NCBI GenBank assembly: GCA_003157445.1
Contig: PMJN01000404.1
Span: 1-20,469, forward strand
Length of the DNA: 20,469 nt
Source of the DNA: Micrococcales bacterium
Lineage (GTDB): Bacteria; Actinomycetota; Actinomycetes; Actinomycetales; Dermatophilaceae
Direction: 5' to 3'
The notes under the pieces were generated by a model. It saw only the letters and a list, made by a program, of their open reading frames with translations, was not told the DNA's origin and searched no databases. Both the position numbers and the translations under genes were made by a program. Below, piece after piece: positions 1 through 6,584 of this stretch (position 1 is its first letter; every line of letters starts with the position of its first letter).

Positions 1-675
1 GGTGTGGCTGGGGTCGGCTGTGCTACGGACCAGATGGTCGAGCACAACTGATGGCACAGGGGAGGCAACTGCCGTGACGTCTCGCATGGTCAACGCAGTG
101 ACGTCGTGCACACCTAACGCATGCAGCGCTGTGACGGCCCCTCGTGCCGTGTTCCCGAAGCCAATCACCACAGCTGTGAGATGTCGGCCATAGTGACCAG
201 TTGAGCCGATCAGCGTCAGGGCATGCATCACCGAGCAGTAGCCCGCGAGCTCGTTGTTCATATGGAACACGTGGACGAGGAATTCCCCAGAGGGTGTCCA
301 GTGATTCATCGCCTCCCACGCGATGAGTGTCAAACGCTTGTCGATACAGATCTGCGTGAGCTCGGGATCCTGGACGGCGTGTGGCCACCCCCAGAGCACC
401 TGCCCATCGTGAAGGGCGCCAACATCGTCCAGAGTGGGTTTGGGCAGCAACACGACGTCGCTGGTCGAAATGATTTCAGCACGCGAGCGAATGCCCGCGA
501 CCTGCTTGGCCAGATGCGCCTCGGAAACGCCGTAACGGTCGCCATAGCCGGCTTCCAGGAACATTCGCGCCCGCAGGTCCGCGTCGATCCGGTCGAGGTG
601 TTGAGGATGGACCGGCAGTCGAAACTCGTTTTCCTTGCTTGATGTGGCGAGAATTCCAAGACTGAGCTGGTCCAT
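1..675 (-). CDS. N5-(carboxyethyl)ornithine synthase-like dehydrogenase, 3' end outside the window
   Basis: The frame starts at ATG 675-673 and stays open for 225 codons to the window edge, so the C-terminus is missing. An AGGA lies six bases before the ATG. The protein fits the alanine dehydrogenase/transhydrogenase N-terminal fold: a segment ENEFRLPVHP near residues 15-24, a PKP with Lys79 and a GWPHAVQD with His99 at the positions of the catalytic Lys and His of alanine dehydrogenases, then HMNNELAGY (138-146) and a Rossmann glycine motif GFGNTARG (172-179). The GW-HAVQ, IAWE and NNE-AG blocks recall N5-(carboxyethyl)ornithine synthase, which reductively joins pyruvate and ornithine with NAD(P)H. 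That match is from memory; alanine, lysine or saccharopine-type dehydrogenases are the alternatives. It lies downstream of the bkd-type operon on the same strand but 316 bases away with its own candidate promoter, so it is probably a separate unit. Family is fairly sure, exact substrate is not. Confidence 0.72.
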   Translation of the reverse strand, partial: MDQLSLGILATSSKENEFRLPVHPQHLDRIDADLRARMFLEAGYGDRYGVSEAHLAKQVAGIRSRAEIISTSDVVLLPKPTLDDVGALHDGQVLWGWPHAVQDPELTQICIDKRLTLIAWEAMNHWTPSGEFLVHVFHMNNELAGYCSVMHALTLIGSTGHYGRHLTAVVIGFGNTARGAVTALHALGVHDVTALTMRDVTAVASPVPSVVLDHLVRSTADPSHT

Positions 676-753
676 GTTCTATCCTGTCGGTCGGCACTGC
701 CCGCACTCGTCTGGCTGCCATCTGCCGGGTGGGATTCCCCCTTGTCAGCTTTG

Positions 754-785
754 ATTAAAGCATCACCAGATAAGGCATCACCAGA
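754..785 (-). promoter_or_regulatory. Candidate promoter with tandem direct repeat upstream of the dehydrogenase
   Basis: On the minus strand, TTTAAT (759-754) is a good -10 hexamer. Directly upstream lie two perfect copies of TCTGGTGATGC (plus-strand positions 760-770 and 775-785) with a 15-base period, occupying the spacer and -35 zone where no good TTGACA is seen. The -10 itself sits inside a small inverted repeat, GCTTT-N4-AAAGC (748-761). This layout suggests a regulator bound at the -35 region. The promoter is inferred; the repeats are seen. Confidence 0.4.
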
Positions 786-829
786 CCCGGGCTTGTCCCC
801 AGCGCCGCCGACTTACCGCAAGACCCACT

Positions 830-866
830 GCAGGCATTCACCGCCCCCTGACCGGTGAATGCCTGC
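830..866. terminator. Strong hairpin in the 676-991 intergenic gap
   Basis: A perfect 14-bp inverted repeat (GCAGGCATTCACCG at 830-843 and its complement at 853-866) surrounds a 9-base loop. It lies 126 bases beyond the stop of the E2 gene and before the promoter of the next minus-strand gene, the right place for a terminator, but neither strand has a U tract after the stem. It could be an intrinsic terminator of the U-poor kind common in actinobacteria, or a protein-binding site. The rest of the 316-base gap holds only the promoter repeats and a weak GGTCC/GGACC inverted repeat near 937-960. Confidence 0.45.
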
Positions 867-991
867 CTCTAGCCTCTCCCCGGAATGGGTAATCTCTATT
901 CTGTTCATGGACCTCGGGTGGTGATCAGGGCCATTGGTCCCCACATTTTTCTTGGACCTATTCCACCTTCCGATTGTGCTGGTAAAACCCC

Positions 992-2320
992 CTAAAGCTC
1001 GGCCAGCAGCAGCGCGGGTTTCTCTACACAGTCAGCTACGAATCGCAAGAACCCGCCCGCTGTTGCGCCGTCGCACACGCGATGGTCGAACGTCAGCCCC
1101 AGTTGGACGACCTTGCGCAACGCGACCTGGCCCTCGTGCGCCCACGGGCGGTCGATGATTCGGCCGACACCAAGCATGGCGGCCTGGGGATAGTTGATAA
1201 TCGGTGTCGCGCCATCGGTTCCGAACACTCCGTAATTGTTCAAGGTGAAGGTTCCCCCGGTCATCTGCCTCGCGCTGAGCTGGCAGTCACGGGCGAGTCC
1301 GGTCAGCTCCCGAAGCCCAGCCGCGAGCTCGGCGGTGGTCATCTGGCCGGCAGCGTGCACGACGGGCACCACCAGTCCGCGCGGCGACTGGGCTGCGAAG
1401 CTCAGGTTGATGTCGCCCAGCTGAACAATTTCCTGTGCCTCGACATCCACCCACGCGTTGAGCTCCGGGAACTTCGTTAGTCCGGCGATGCTGATCCGTG
1501 CGAAGAGTGCCAGCAGGCCGATACCGGTGGCGGGGATGGTCGCCTTGATCTGGTCGTTGCTCGCCATCAGGGCGGTGGCGTCGACGTCGACCCAGGTGGT
1601 CGCTTCGGGAATCTCGCGGCGGCTTCGGGTCATCTTGTCTGCGATCGTCCGGCGCACGCCGCGTAAGGGGATTCGTAGGTCGCCAAAGCGGTCCGCGCGG
1701 ATCCGACCCCTTGCCGGAGTCGAATCTTGCGAAGGCGACCCGGGTCGGCCGATTCGCAATGTGGCTTCGATGTCGGCTCGGCGGATGACGTCGCCAGGGC
1801 CGCTGGGAACCACAGCGGCGAGGTCGATCTTGTTATCCCTGGCCAGCTTTCGCACCACCGGTGAGATCACCTTGGGCGCAGGCCTTGGCGCCGGGGTGAG
1901 CGATCCATGGGCCGCTGCGGTGACCGATCCACAGGTGCTGTGGGCAGCAGGCCGGGTTGGGGCGTTGACCCGGCGCCGGCCACTGCGCTGGGCCTCAGAG
2001 GTGCCGTAGCCGACCAGGACATTGCCAGAGCCGGACCTCTGCTCAGCGTTGGGGTTCTGCGCGGCGCCAATGGTCACAAGTGCCTTGCCGACTTCCAGAA
2101 CGGTTCCGGGCTCGGCGTGCAGGGTCAGGACTGGGCCCGCATACGGACACGGCAGGTCAACGGTCGCCTTGGCGGTCTCGACGGTCACCACGATCTGGTC
2201 GACGTGCACCTCATCTCCGGGCGCAACCGCCCACTCGATCACCTCGGCTTCGCTCAGGCCTTCGCCGAGGTCTGGAAGCATGAAGGTTCTGGCGGTGCTG
2301 GAGAGGGTGGTCACGCTCAT
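992..2320 (-). CDS. Branched-chain 2-oxoacid dehydrogenase complex, E2 dihydrolipoyl acyltransferase
   Basis: A 442-residue E2 subunit that takes the acyl group from E1 on a swinging lipoyl arm and passes it to CoA. Domains: one N-terminal lipoyl domain (about residues 12-88; DLGEGLSEAEV, lipoyl-lysine Lys51 in VETAKA), an Ala/Pro-rich linker, a peripheral subunit-binding domain (about 165-205; VRKLARDNKIDL, VIRRADIE), and the C-terminal acyltransferase domain ending in DHRVCDG with catalytic His413 and Asp417. The frame extends 19 codons upstream, but the ATG at 2320 is preferred because it overlaps the E1 beta stop by four bases (ATGA), which implies translational coupling, and puts the lipoyl domain close to the N-terminus. 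One lipoyl domain and the two-chain E1 upstream favour a branched-chain or pyruvate complex over 2-oxoglutarate. No E3 gene is seen, so it is presumably shared from elsewhere. Confidence 0.93.
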   Translation of the reverse strand: MSVTTLSSTARTFMLPDLGEGLSEAEVIEWAVAPGDEVHVDQIVVTVETAKATVDLPCPYAGPVLTLHAEPGTVLEVGKALVTIGAAQNPNAEQRSGSGNVLVGYGTSEAQRSGRRRVNAPTRPAAHSTCGSVTAAAHGSLTPAPRPAPKVISPVVRKLARDNKIDLAAVVPSGPGDVIRRADIEATLRIGRPGSPSQDSTPARGRIRADRFGDLRIPLRGVRRTIADKMTRSRREIPEATTWVDVDATALMASNDQIKATIPATGIGLLALFARISIAGLTKFPELNAWVDVEAQEIVQLGDINLSFAAQSPRGLVVPVVHAAGQMTTAELAAGLRELTGLARDCQLSARQMTGGTFTLNNYGVFGTDGATPIINYPQAAMLGVGRIIDRPWAHEGQVALRKVVQLGLTFDHRVCDGATAGGFLRFVADCVEKPALLLAEL

Positions 2321-3396
2321 GTCGCACCGCCTTTGCTGTCGCTGGGCAGGAATCGAGTGTCGGTGTCGTCGTCCCACTGCAGTCGGGCGATCGCATCAAG
2401 GACACGTTCGACGTCGGGTAGGTGAAGGTGCTCGAGTTTGGGCGGGGGATAGGGGATGTCCAGACCCGCGACTCGCAGGACGGGTGCATGCAGCGAGTGA
2501 AACGCCCGCTCCTGGACCCGGGCCGCGATCTCAGCGCCGACACCTGCGAAGCCCTGGGCCTCCTGGACTACGACGCAACGGCCGGTCTTGCGCACCGAGG
2601 CCACCATGGTTTCGTCGTCCAGCGGCACGAGCGTGCGCAGGTCGACGACCTCGACCGACCAACCCGACTCCTCCGCAGCCAGAGCGGCTTGCAGGGCCAC
2701 CTCTACGCTTGGGCCATAGGCCACAAGGGTCACGTCGGTGCCCTCACGGCGAACCGCTGCGCGACCAAAGGAGGCGAATTTCGTTGCGGCAAGTACAGAC
2801 TCGATGGACCCCTTGGACCAGTAGAGCCGCTTGGGCTCCATGAAGACGACGGGGTCGGGGTCGTTGATGGCCTCGCGAAGCAGGCTGTAGGAGTCCTCGA
2901 CGGTGGCCGGGGTGACGACCTTGAGACCGGGTGTGTGGGCGTAGTAGGCCTCGCTGGAGTCGCAGTGGTGCTCGACGCCGCCGATACCACCGGCGAAAGG
3001 TATCCGGATGACGATTGGCAGGTTGATCCTGCCCGCGGTCCGGTTGCGCATCTTGGCCACGTGGGAGGCGATCTGCTCGAACGCCGGGTAGGCGAACGCG
3101 TCGAACTGCATCTCGATGACGGGACGGAAACCGGCCATCGCCATCCCGACAGCGAAGCCGACAATGCCAGCCTCGGCCAGGGGGGTGTCGAAGCAACGGT
3201 CTTGGCCGAAGTCGCGGGAGATTCCGTCGGTAACGCGAAAGACACCACCGAGGGTGCCCACGTCCTCGCCGAAGACCACGACGTCGGGGTCGGCCGTCAT
3301 GGCATCGCGTAACGCGCGATTGATCGCCCCTGACATCGTCACCAACTGGGGTGGTGGTGAGGCGCATATGTCTTCGGCTCGCGCTGCGGTGGTCAC
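2317..3396 (-). CDS. Branched-chain 2-oxoacid dehydrogenase E1 component, beta subunit
   Basis: A 359-residue transketolase-like beta chain of the TPP-dependent E1, which decarboxylates branched-chain 2-oxoacids from Leu, Ile and Val breakdown. Family hallmarks: a pyrimidine-binding fold with FGEDVG and GGVFRVTDG (residues about 42-59), FDTPLAEAGIVGFAVGMAM, IEMQFDAFAYPAFEQI, GGVEHHCDSSEAYYAHTPGLKVV, and a C-terminal transketolase domain with VVDLRTLVPLD. The H-S-x-E-A arrangement is more like BkdB-type than PdhB-type chains, though I cannot exclude pyruvate as substrate. The GTG at 3396 overlaps the E1 alpha stop as GTGA; an in-frame ATG at 3336 is an alternative that would lose 20 poorly conserved residues. 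It overlaps genes on both sides by four bases, so the three genes form one operon read right to left. Confidence 0.93.
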   Translation of the reverse strand: MTTAARAEDICASPPPQLVTMSGAINRALRDAMTADPDVVVFGEDVGTLGGVFRVTDGISRDFGQDRCFDTPLAEAGIVGFAVGMAMAGFRPVIEMQFDAFAYPAFEQIASHVAKMRNRTAGRINLPIVIRIPFAGGIGGVEHHCDSSEAYYAHTPGLKVVTPATVEDSYSLLREAINDPDPVVFMEPKRLYWSKGSIESVLAATKFASFGRAAVRREGTDVTLVAYGPSVEVALQAALAAEESGWSVEVVDLRTLVPLDDETMVASVRKTGRCVVVQEAQGFAGVGAEIAARVQERAFHSLHAPVLRVAGLDIPYPPPKLEHLHLPDVERVLDAIARLQWDDDTDTRFLPSDSKGGAT

Positions 3397-4565
3397 CGGC
3401 TGGCCTCCTCGGCCTCGAGCTCGGCTTCCAACATTGCTCGTTGTTCCAGAAGTTGCGGGGTCGGGGTGGCAAACACGTTGTCGAACAAAGACATCGGGTC
3501 GACAGCGAGGTTGATGGCCATCCGCTCGCGAACGTCGGCGGCGAACGCCTCACCCTGGTGGGCAACCAATGCCACGAACGCGTCGTCTATCAGGCCCTTG
3601 TGGCGTAGCCATGCCTCCAGGCGCGGGATCGGATCACGGCGCAGCCAGTCCTCGACCTCTGCGGAGTCGCGGTAGCGGGTGGCGTCGTCTGCATTGGTGT
3701 GGGCGTCGAGACGGTAGGTGTGCGCCTCGACCAGCACCGGCCCTTGACCTGATCGCGCGTGCGCTACTGCTTTGTTGAGCACCGCAAGCACAGCCATGGC
3801 GTCGTTACCGTCGACCTGCTCGGAGGCGATGCCGTAGCCGATTCCCTTGTATCCCAGGGAGGGAGCGACGCTTTGTCTTGAGATCGGGACGCTGATGGCG
3901 TACTTGTTGTTCTGGACGAGGAACACGACAGGGGCCTTGAAGACGGCCGCGAAGTTGAGCGCTTCATGGAAGTCGCCCTCGCTGGTGCCGCCGTCGCCGA
4001 CGAATGCCATCGCGACCGTTGGTCGGCCCTTGCGTTTCTCGCCCGAGGCGAACCCGACGGCGTGGACCAGCTGTGTTGCCAGCGGCGTGCACTGTGGTGC
4101 GGTCCGGCTTGCCCTGGGGTCGTAGCCGCAATGGGCAGTACCGTGCGGCACCGCCAGGATCTCGACCGGATCAAGACCTCGGGTTACCAGGGCCATTGAG
4201 TCGCGGTATGTCGGGAACGCCCAGTCATCCGGCGACAGGGCGAGCATCGAACCGATCTGGCATGCCTCCTGGCCGCGAGAGGGTGGGTAAACGGCGAGGC
4301 GACCCTGCTTGGCCAGTGCCGTGGCCTGAATGTCGAACCGGCGGCCGATGACCATCGCACGGTAGGCGGCAACGAGCTGCTGGCTGGACGGTTCGGGGTA
4401 GTCGTCGTTGAACACCTGCACCCGGTGGCCCAGGTCGTCCAGGAACTGCACCGGCATCGAAGCGGGCATCAAACCTCTGGCGAAGGACCGATCGGTGGAC
4501 GCAGTCTGTGCCAGAGCGGTGCTCGTATCGGTGGTCAAGGAGGCGGCTTCCAGTGGCGTCGGCAT
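3393..4565 (-). CDS. Branched-chain 2-oxoacid dehydrogenase E1 component, alpha subunit
   Basis: First gene of the operon. The chain carries the thiamine diphosphate/Mg site: GDGGTSEGDFHEALNF followed by VFLVQNN (about residues 190-220), the usual GDG-X(about 26)-NN motif. YPPSRGQEACQIG, FPTYRDS and AHTYRLDAHTNADDATRYRD are also family blocks; the last covers the activation loop. Length (390 residues) is normal. Start choice: AGGAGG lies three bases before the ATG at 4571 but nine before the ATG at 4565; the second spacing is far better, so 4565 is chosen, shortening the protein by two residues. The N-terminal 35 residues are low-complexity Ala/Thr/Ser. Divergent from an Lrp-type regulator 113 bases away, the usual arrangement for amino-acid catabolic operons under local control. 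Confidence 0.93.
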   Translation of the reverse strand: MPTPLEAASLTTDTSTALAQTASTDRSFARGLMPASMPVQFLDDLGHRVQVFNDDYPEPSSQQLVAAYRAMVIGRRFDIQATALAKQGRLAVYPPSRGQEACQIGSMLALSPDDWAFPTYRDSMALVTRGLDPVEILAVPHGTAHCGYDPRASRTAPQCTPLATQLVHAVGFASGEKRKGRPTVAMAFVGDGGTSEGDFHEALNFAAVFKAPVVFLVQNNKYAISVPISRQSVAPSLGYKGIGYGIASEQVDGNDAMAVLAVLNKAVAHARSGQGPVLVEAHTYRLDAHTNADDATRYRDSAEVEDWLRRDPIPRLEAWLRHKGLIDDAFVALVAHQGEAFAADVRERMAINLAVDPMSLFDNVFATPTPQLLEQRAMLEAELEAEEASR

Positions 4566-4571
4566 TAGCAT

Positions 4572-4678
4572 GTGCCTCCTGTACCGGATGAGCGATATGA
4601 CTCCTAATAGTCGCTGCTTGTAGACCTTTGTCCCTAACTCTGGCTAGCATTAGAGACAATTGAGCGAAGGCAGACTCC
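4572..4678. promoter_or_regulatory. Divergent promoter/operator region between bkd operon and Lrp-type gene
   Basis: This short gap must contain promoters for both directions. An inverted repeat GACT-N6-AGTC (4599-4612), flanked by outer partial arms AGCGA (4591-4595) and TCGCT (4611-4615), is a candidate operator 25-50 bases before the E1 alpha gene. For the regulator gene, TTGTCC (4628-4633), 17 bases, then TAGAGA (4651-4656) is a possible -35/-10 pair. AGGAGG for E1 alpha is at 4575-4580 on the minus strand. The A/T-rich stretch 4596-4660 stands out from its GC-rich surroundings, as Lrp-type sites do. Exact sites are inferred. Confidence 0.45.
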
Positions 4679-5188
4679 ATGGGAGATCAAGTGTCTGACA
4701 AGCAGGCACCGAAACGTTCCGCCGTGGGACGCTCGGTCAGGTCGTTGGACGGCCCCGACCGTCGGATCCTGAGCGAGCTCATCAGGGACGCCCGCACTTC
4801 GATCCGCTCTCTGGCCGAGCGGGTGCACATCTCCCGGGCAAACGCATACGCGCGGGTCGACCGGTTGCTCGCCGATGGAGTGATTACCGGGTTCTCCGCG
4901 CAGATTGCCCACGAGCGTGCGGGGCTGAGGACCTCCGCCTACGTCTCGCTGTCCATCGAGCAGAACTCCTGGCGCGAGGTGTCATCGTGCCTGGGCCGAC
5001 TGCCCTATGTCGAACACGTCTCGATGCTGGGAGCGGACTTCGACGTCCTGGTCCTGGTGCGTGCGCCCGACAACATCGCCTTGCGTGACCTTGTCCTCGA
5101 CCGGATCCAGGCCATCCCCGGGGTTCAGACGACGCGCACGTGGCTCGTCTTTGACGAATTGCAGGGCCCAGGCGCCGACTGGTCATAG
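4679..5188 (+). CDS. Lrp/AsnC-family transcriptional regulator, probable regulator of the divergent bkd operon
   Basis: A 169-residue regulator. An N-terminal winged helix-turn-helix (about residues 23-72: LDGPDRRILSELIRDARTS, LAERVHISRANAYARVDRLLADGVITGF) is followed by the ligand-sensing RAM domain (about 85-158: AYVSLSIEQ, VEHVSMLGADFDVLVLVRAPD, IPGVQTTRTWLVFDEL). Lrp/AsnC proteins form dimers and octamers that bind amino acids or 2-oxoacids. The divergent position beside branched-chain oxoacid dehydrogenase genes matches the known Lrp/BkdR arrangement, so control by branched-chain amino acids is a reasonable inference. The start is uncertain: ATG 4679 has a weak GAAGG ten bases upstream, while GTG 4691 has GGGAG six bases upstream and would shorten the protein by four residues. 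Confidence 0.88.
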   Translation: MGDQVSDKQAPKRSAVGRSVRSLDGPDRRILSELIRDARTSIRSLAERVHISRANAYARVDRLLADGVITGFSAQIAHERAGLRTSAYVSLSIEQNSWREVSSCLGRLPYVEHVSMLGADFDVLVLVRAPDNIALRDLVLDRIQAIPGVQTTRTWLVFDELQGPGADWS

Positions 5189-5197
5189 CCTGAAGGA

Positions 5198-5641
5198 ATG
5201 AACGAAGTAAGCCCGCCAGATTCCCTGAGCGAGGACAGACCCTGGGACGACAGCGTCGACAGCCCTCCGGACTCGCAGTTGGTCACGATTGCACACGCGT
5301 GCTTCGACTTCGCGCGCGCGGGTGAGACCCAGAGACTGCGGGCGTACATCGAGCACGGGGTGCCAGTGAACCTCACCGATGCAACCGGCAACACCTTGCT
5401 GATGCTGGCCGCCGACCACGGGCAAGCCGAGACGGTTGGTGCGCTGGTGGCTTTGGGCGCCGACCCAGATCGAACCAACGACCGCGGACAGAGTCCGCTG
5501 GCCAGTGCGATCTTCAAAGGCCAGGACGCGGTGGTCATCGAGTTGTTGGCCGCCGGAGCCGACCCAGACGTCGGGACGCCGAGTGGCCGCGCGACCGCGC
5601 AGATGTTCGATCGAAGCGAGCTCTTGCACCACACCCCGTAG
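5198..5641 (+). CDS. Small ankyrin-repeat protein
   Basis: A 147-residue protein of about three ankyrin repeats after an acidic, disordered head (residues 1-26). Repeat signatures: AGETQRLRAYIEHGVPVNLTD, GNTLLMLAADHGQAETVGALVALGADPDRTN, and GQSPLASAIFKGQDAVVIELLAAGADPDVG; the last repeat is cut short by TPSGRATAQMFDRSE. No signal peptide or membrane segment, so it is probably cytosolic. Ankyrin repeats mediate protein-protein contact; the partner is unknown. It starts nine bases after the Lrp-type stop with AAGGA almost touching the ATG, so it may be co-transcribed with the regulator. Small ankyrin proteins of this kind are widespread in Actinobacteria without an assigned function. Confidence 0.85.
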   Translation: MNEVSPPDSLSEDRPWDDSVDSPPDSQLVTIAHACFDFARAGETQRLRAYIEHGVPVNLTDATGNTLLMLAADHGQAETVGALVALGADPDRTNDRGQSPLASAIFKGQDAVVIELLAAGADPDVGTPSGRATAQMFDRSELLHHTP

Positions 5642-5705
5642 TTTCTTAGTTGGTGAGGGGCATGGCACCTCAGTCTGCGACTCGGGTGTAACGTCGTCTG
5701 CGTAA

Positions 5706-5791
5706 CAACAGGGGAGCGCCCTTTAGCGCTGAGAGTGCGGTTCGCCGCAGACCCTCGAACCTGCTCCGGTTAGCACCGGCGAAGGGAGTTG
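5706..5791 (+). promoter_or_regulatory. TPP (thiamine pyrophosphate) riboswitch, THI element
   Basis: Nearly all conserved TPP-aptamer blocks are present in order: GGGGAGC (5711-5717), a GCGC/GCGC helix leading into GCTGAGA (5728-5734), an extra helix TGCGG-TTCG-CCGCA with a UUCG tetraloop (5736-5749), ACCCTCGAACCTG (5751-5763), TCCGGTTAGCACCGG (5765-5779) and CGAAGGGA (5780-5787). P1 closes by CAAC (5706-5709) with GTTG (5788-5791). In this family TPP binding lowers expression. It lies 118 bases before ykoE, so thiamine-replete cells should shut off the transporter. The aptamer call is close to certain from sequence. Confidence 0.96.
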
Positions 5792-5909
5792 AGAATCTCA
5801 GGTTTGCGCTCGATGTATCCGCTTGTGCAACCGCACCGGCAGATATGACGAGTGCTTGCCTCCCCGAGGCATCCTGCCATGCGGATTCCACGGGAGAAGG
5901 ACAACAGCA
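5792..5909 (+). promoter_or_regulatory. Leader between TPP aptamer and ykoE; candidate translational expression platform
   Basis: No intrinsic terminator with a U tract is seen, which argues for translational control. The ykoE Shine-Dalgarno region is GGGAGAAGG (5892-5900), nine bases before the ATG. A pyrimidine stretch CCTCCCC (5859-5865) can pair with that GGGAG (5892-5896) or with the identical GGGAG in the 3' strand of the aptamer (5784-5788). These pairings exclude each other, so ligand binding could release CCTCCCC to block ribosome entry. A local helix TGCCTC/GAGGCA (5857-5871) competes. The mechanism is inferred. Confidence 0.4.
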
Positions 5910-6584
5910 ATGACTCAAACACGAAGCACCAAACTGCCCAGGCAGAACGCTGGGACACCGCGGACGCCGCGTACGACCGCACTGGCCACCCGACCCCTGA
6001 TGCGTTGGCGTGGCATCGACCTGATTACTGCGGCCATGCTCGCCGTGGCTTTCGGCGTCATGTTCTGGGGTTTCGACACTTTCATCTATCCGATTCTGAG
6101 CACGGCCACCGCGGGCTTCCCTCCACTTGGTGAGCTCATGCTCGGGGTCTGGCTGGTCCCCGCGGTCGTGGGAGCTTTGGTCATCCGACGACCGGGTGCC
6201 GCCCTGTTCACCGAACTCGTGGCCGCCAACGTAGAGCTCTTCCTGGGCAACAAGTGGGGCGCCGCCGTCCTACTCTCGGGGGTACTCCAGGGCGTGGGGG
6301 TCGAGCTCGTACTGGCGCTCTTTCGGCACCGTCGCTTTGGTGTCGTGGTGGCAGTGCTCGGCGGCGCTCTCTCGGCGGTCTTCGAGATCGTCTTCTACGA
6401 GTGGCAGTCCTACGTTGGCGAGTACTCAAGCATGTGGAAGGCTGTCTACCTGGGTTGTGGCATGGTCTCCGGCGCTGTCATCGCCGGGGTTGGCGGCTGG
6501 CTCCTGGTGCGCGCCCTAGCCAGAACAGGTGCACTGAATGCCTTCCCCCCTGGTCAGGAAGTTCGTGAGTCCCACCTCATCTGA
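5910..6584 (+). CDS. ykoE: YkoE-family ECF transporter S component for thiamine precursor (HMP)
   Basis: A 224-residue membrane protein with a basic Thr/Arg-rich head (1-30) and about six hydrophobic segments beginning at DLITAAMLAVAFGVMFWGFD. YkoE-type features include W-G-FD near residues 50-55, the LGELMLGVWLVPAVVGALVIRRPGAALFTELVAA block, and ELFLGNKWG. In Bacillus, YkoE binds the thiamine precursor hydroxymethylpyrimidine and docks on an energy module. The upstream TPP riboswitch and the energy module directly downstream give independent support. The frame is open from 5823, but the ATG at 5910 has a strong GGGAGAAGG nine bases ahead and starts at the basic head, so it is preferred. The 3' end overlaps the next gene by 47 bases if that gene starts at 6538, indicating coupled translation. 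Substrate could also be thiamine itself. Confidence 0.9.
   Translation: MTQTRSTKLPRQNAGTPRTPRTTALATRPLMRWRGIDLITAAMLAVAFGVMFWGFDTFIYPILSTATAGFPPLGELMLGVWLVPAVVGALVIRRPGAALFTELVAANVELFLGNKWGAAVLLSGVLQGVGVELVLALFRHRRFGVVVAVLGGALSAVFEIVFYEWQSYVGEYSSMWKAVYLGCGMVSGAVIAGVGGWLLVRALARTGALNAFPPGQEVRESHLI

Noticed and set aside
992..1480. Long plus-strand frames opposite the E2, E1 beta and E1 alpha genes (for example 2422-3312, 296 codons)
   Set aside because: They are antisense shadows caused by high third-position GC; no domain is recognisable and the minus-strand genes are unambiguous.
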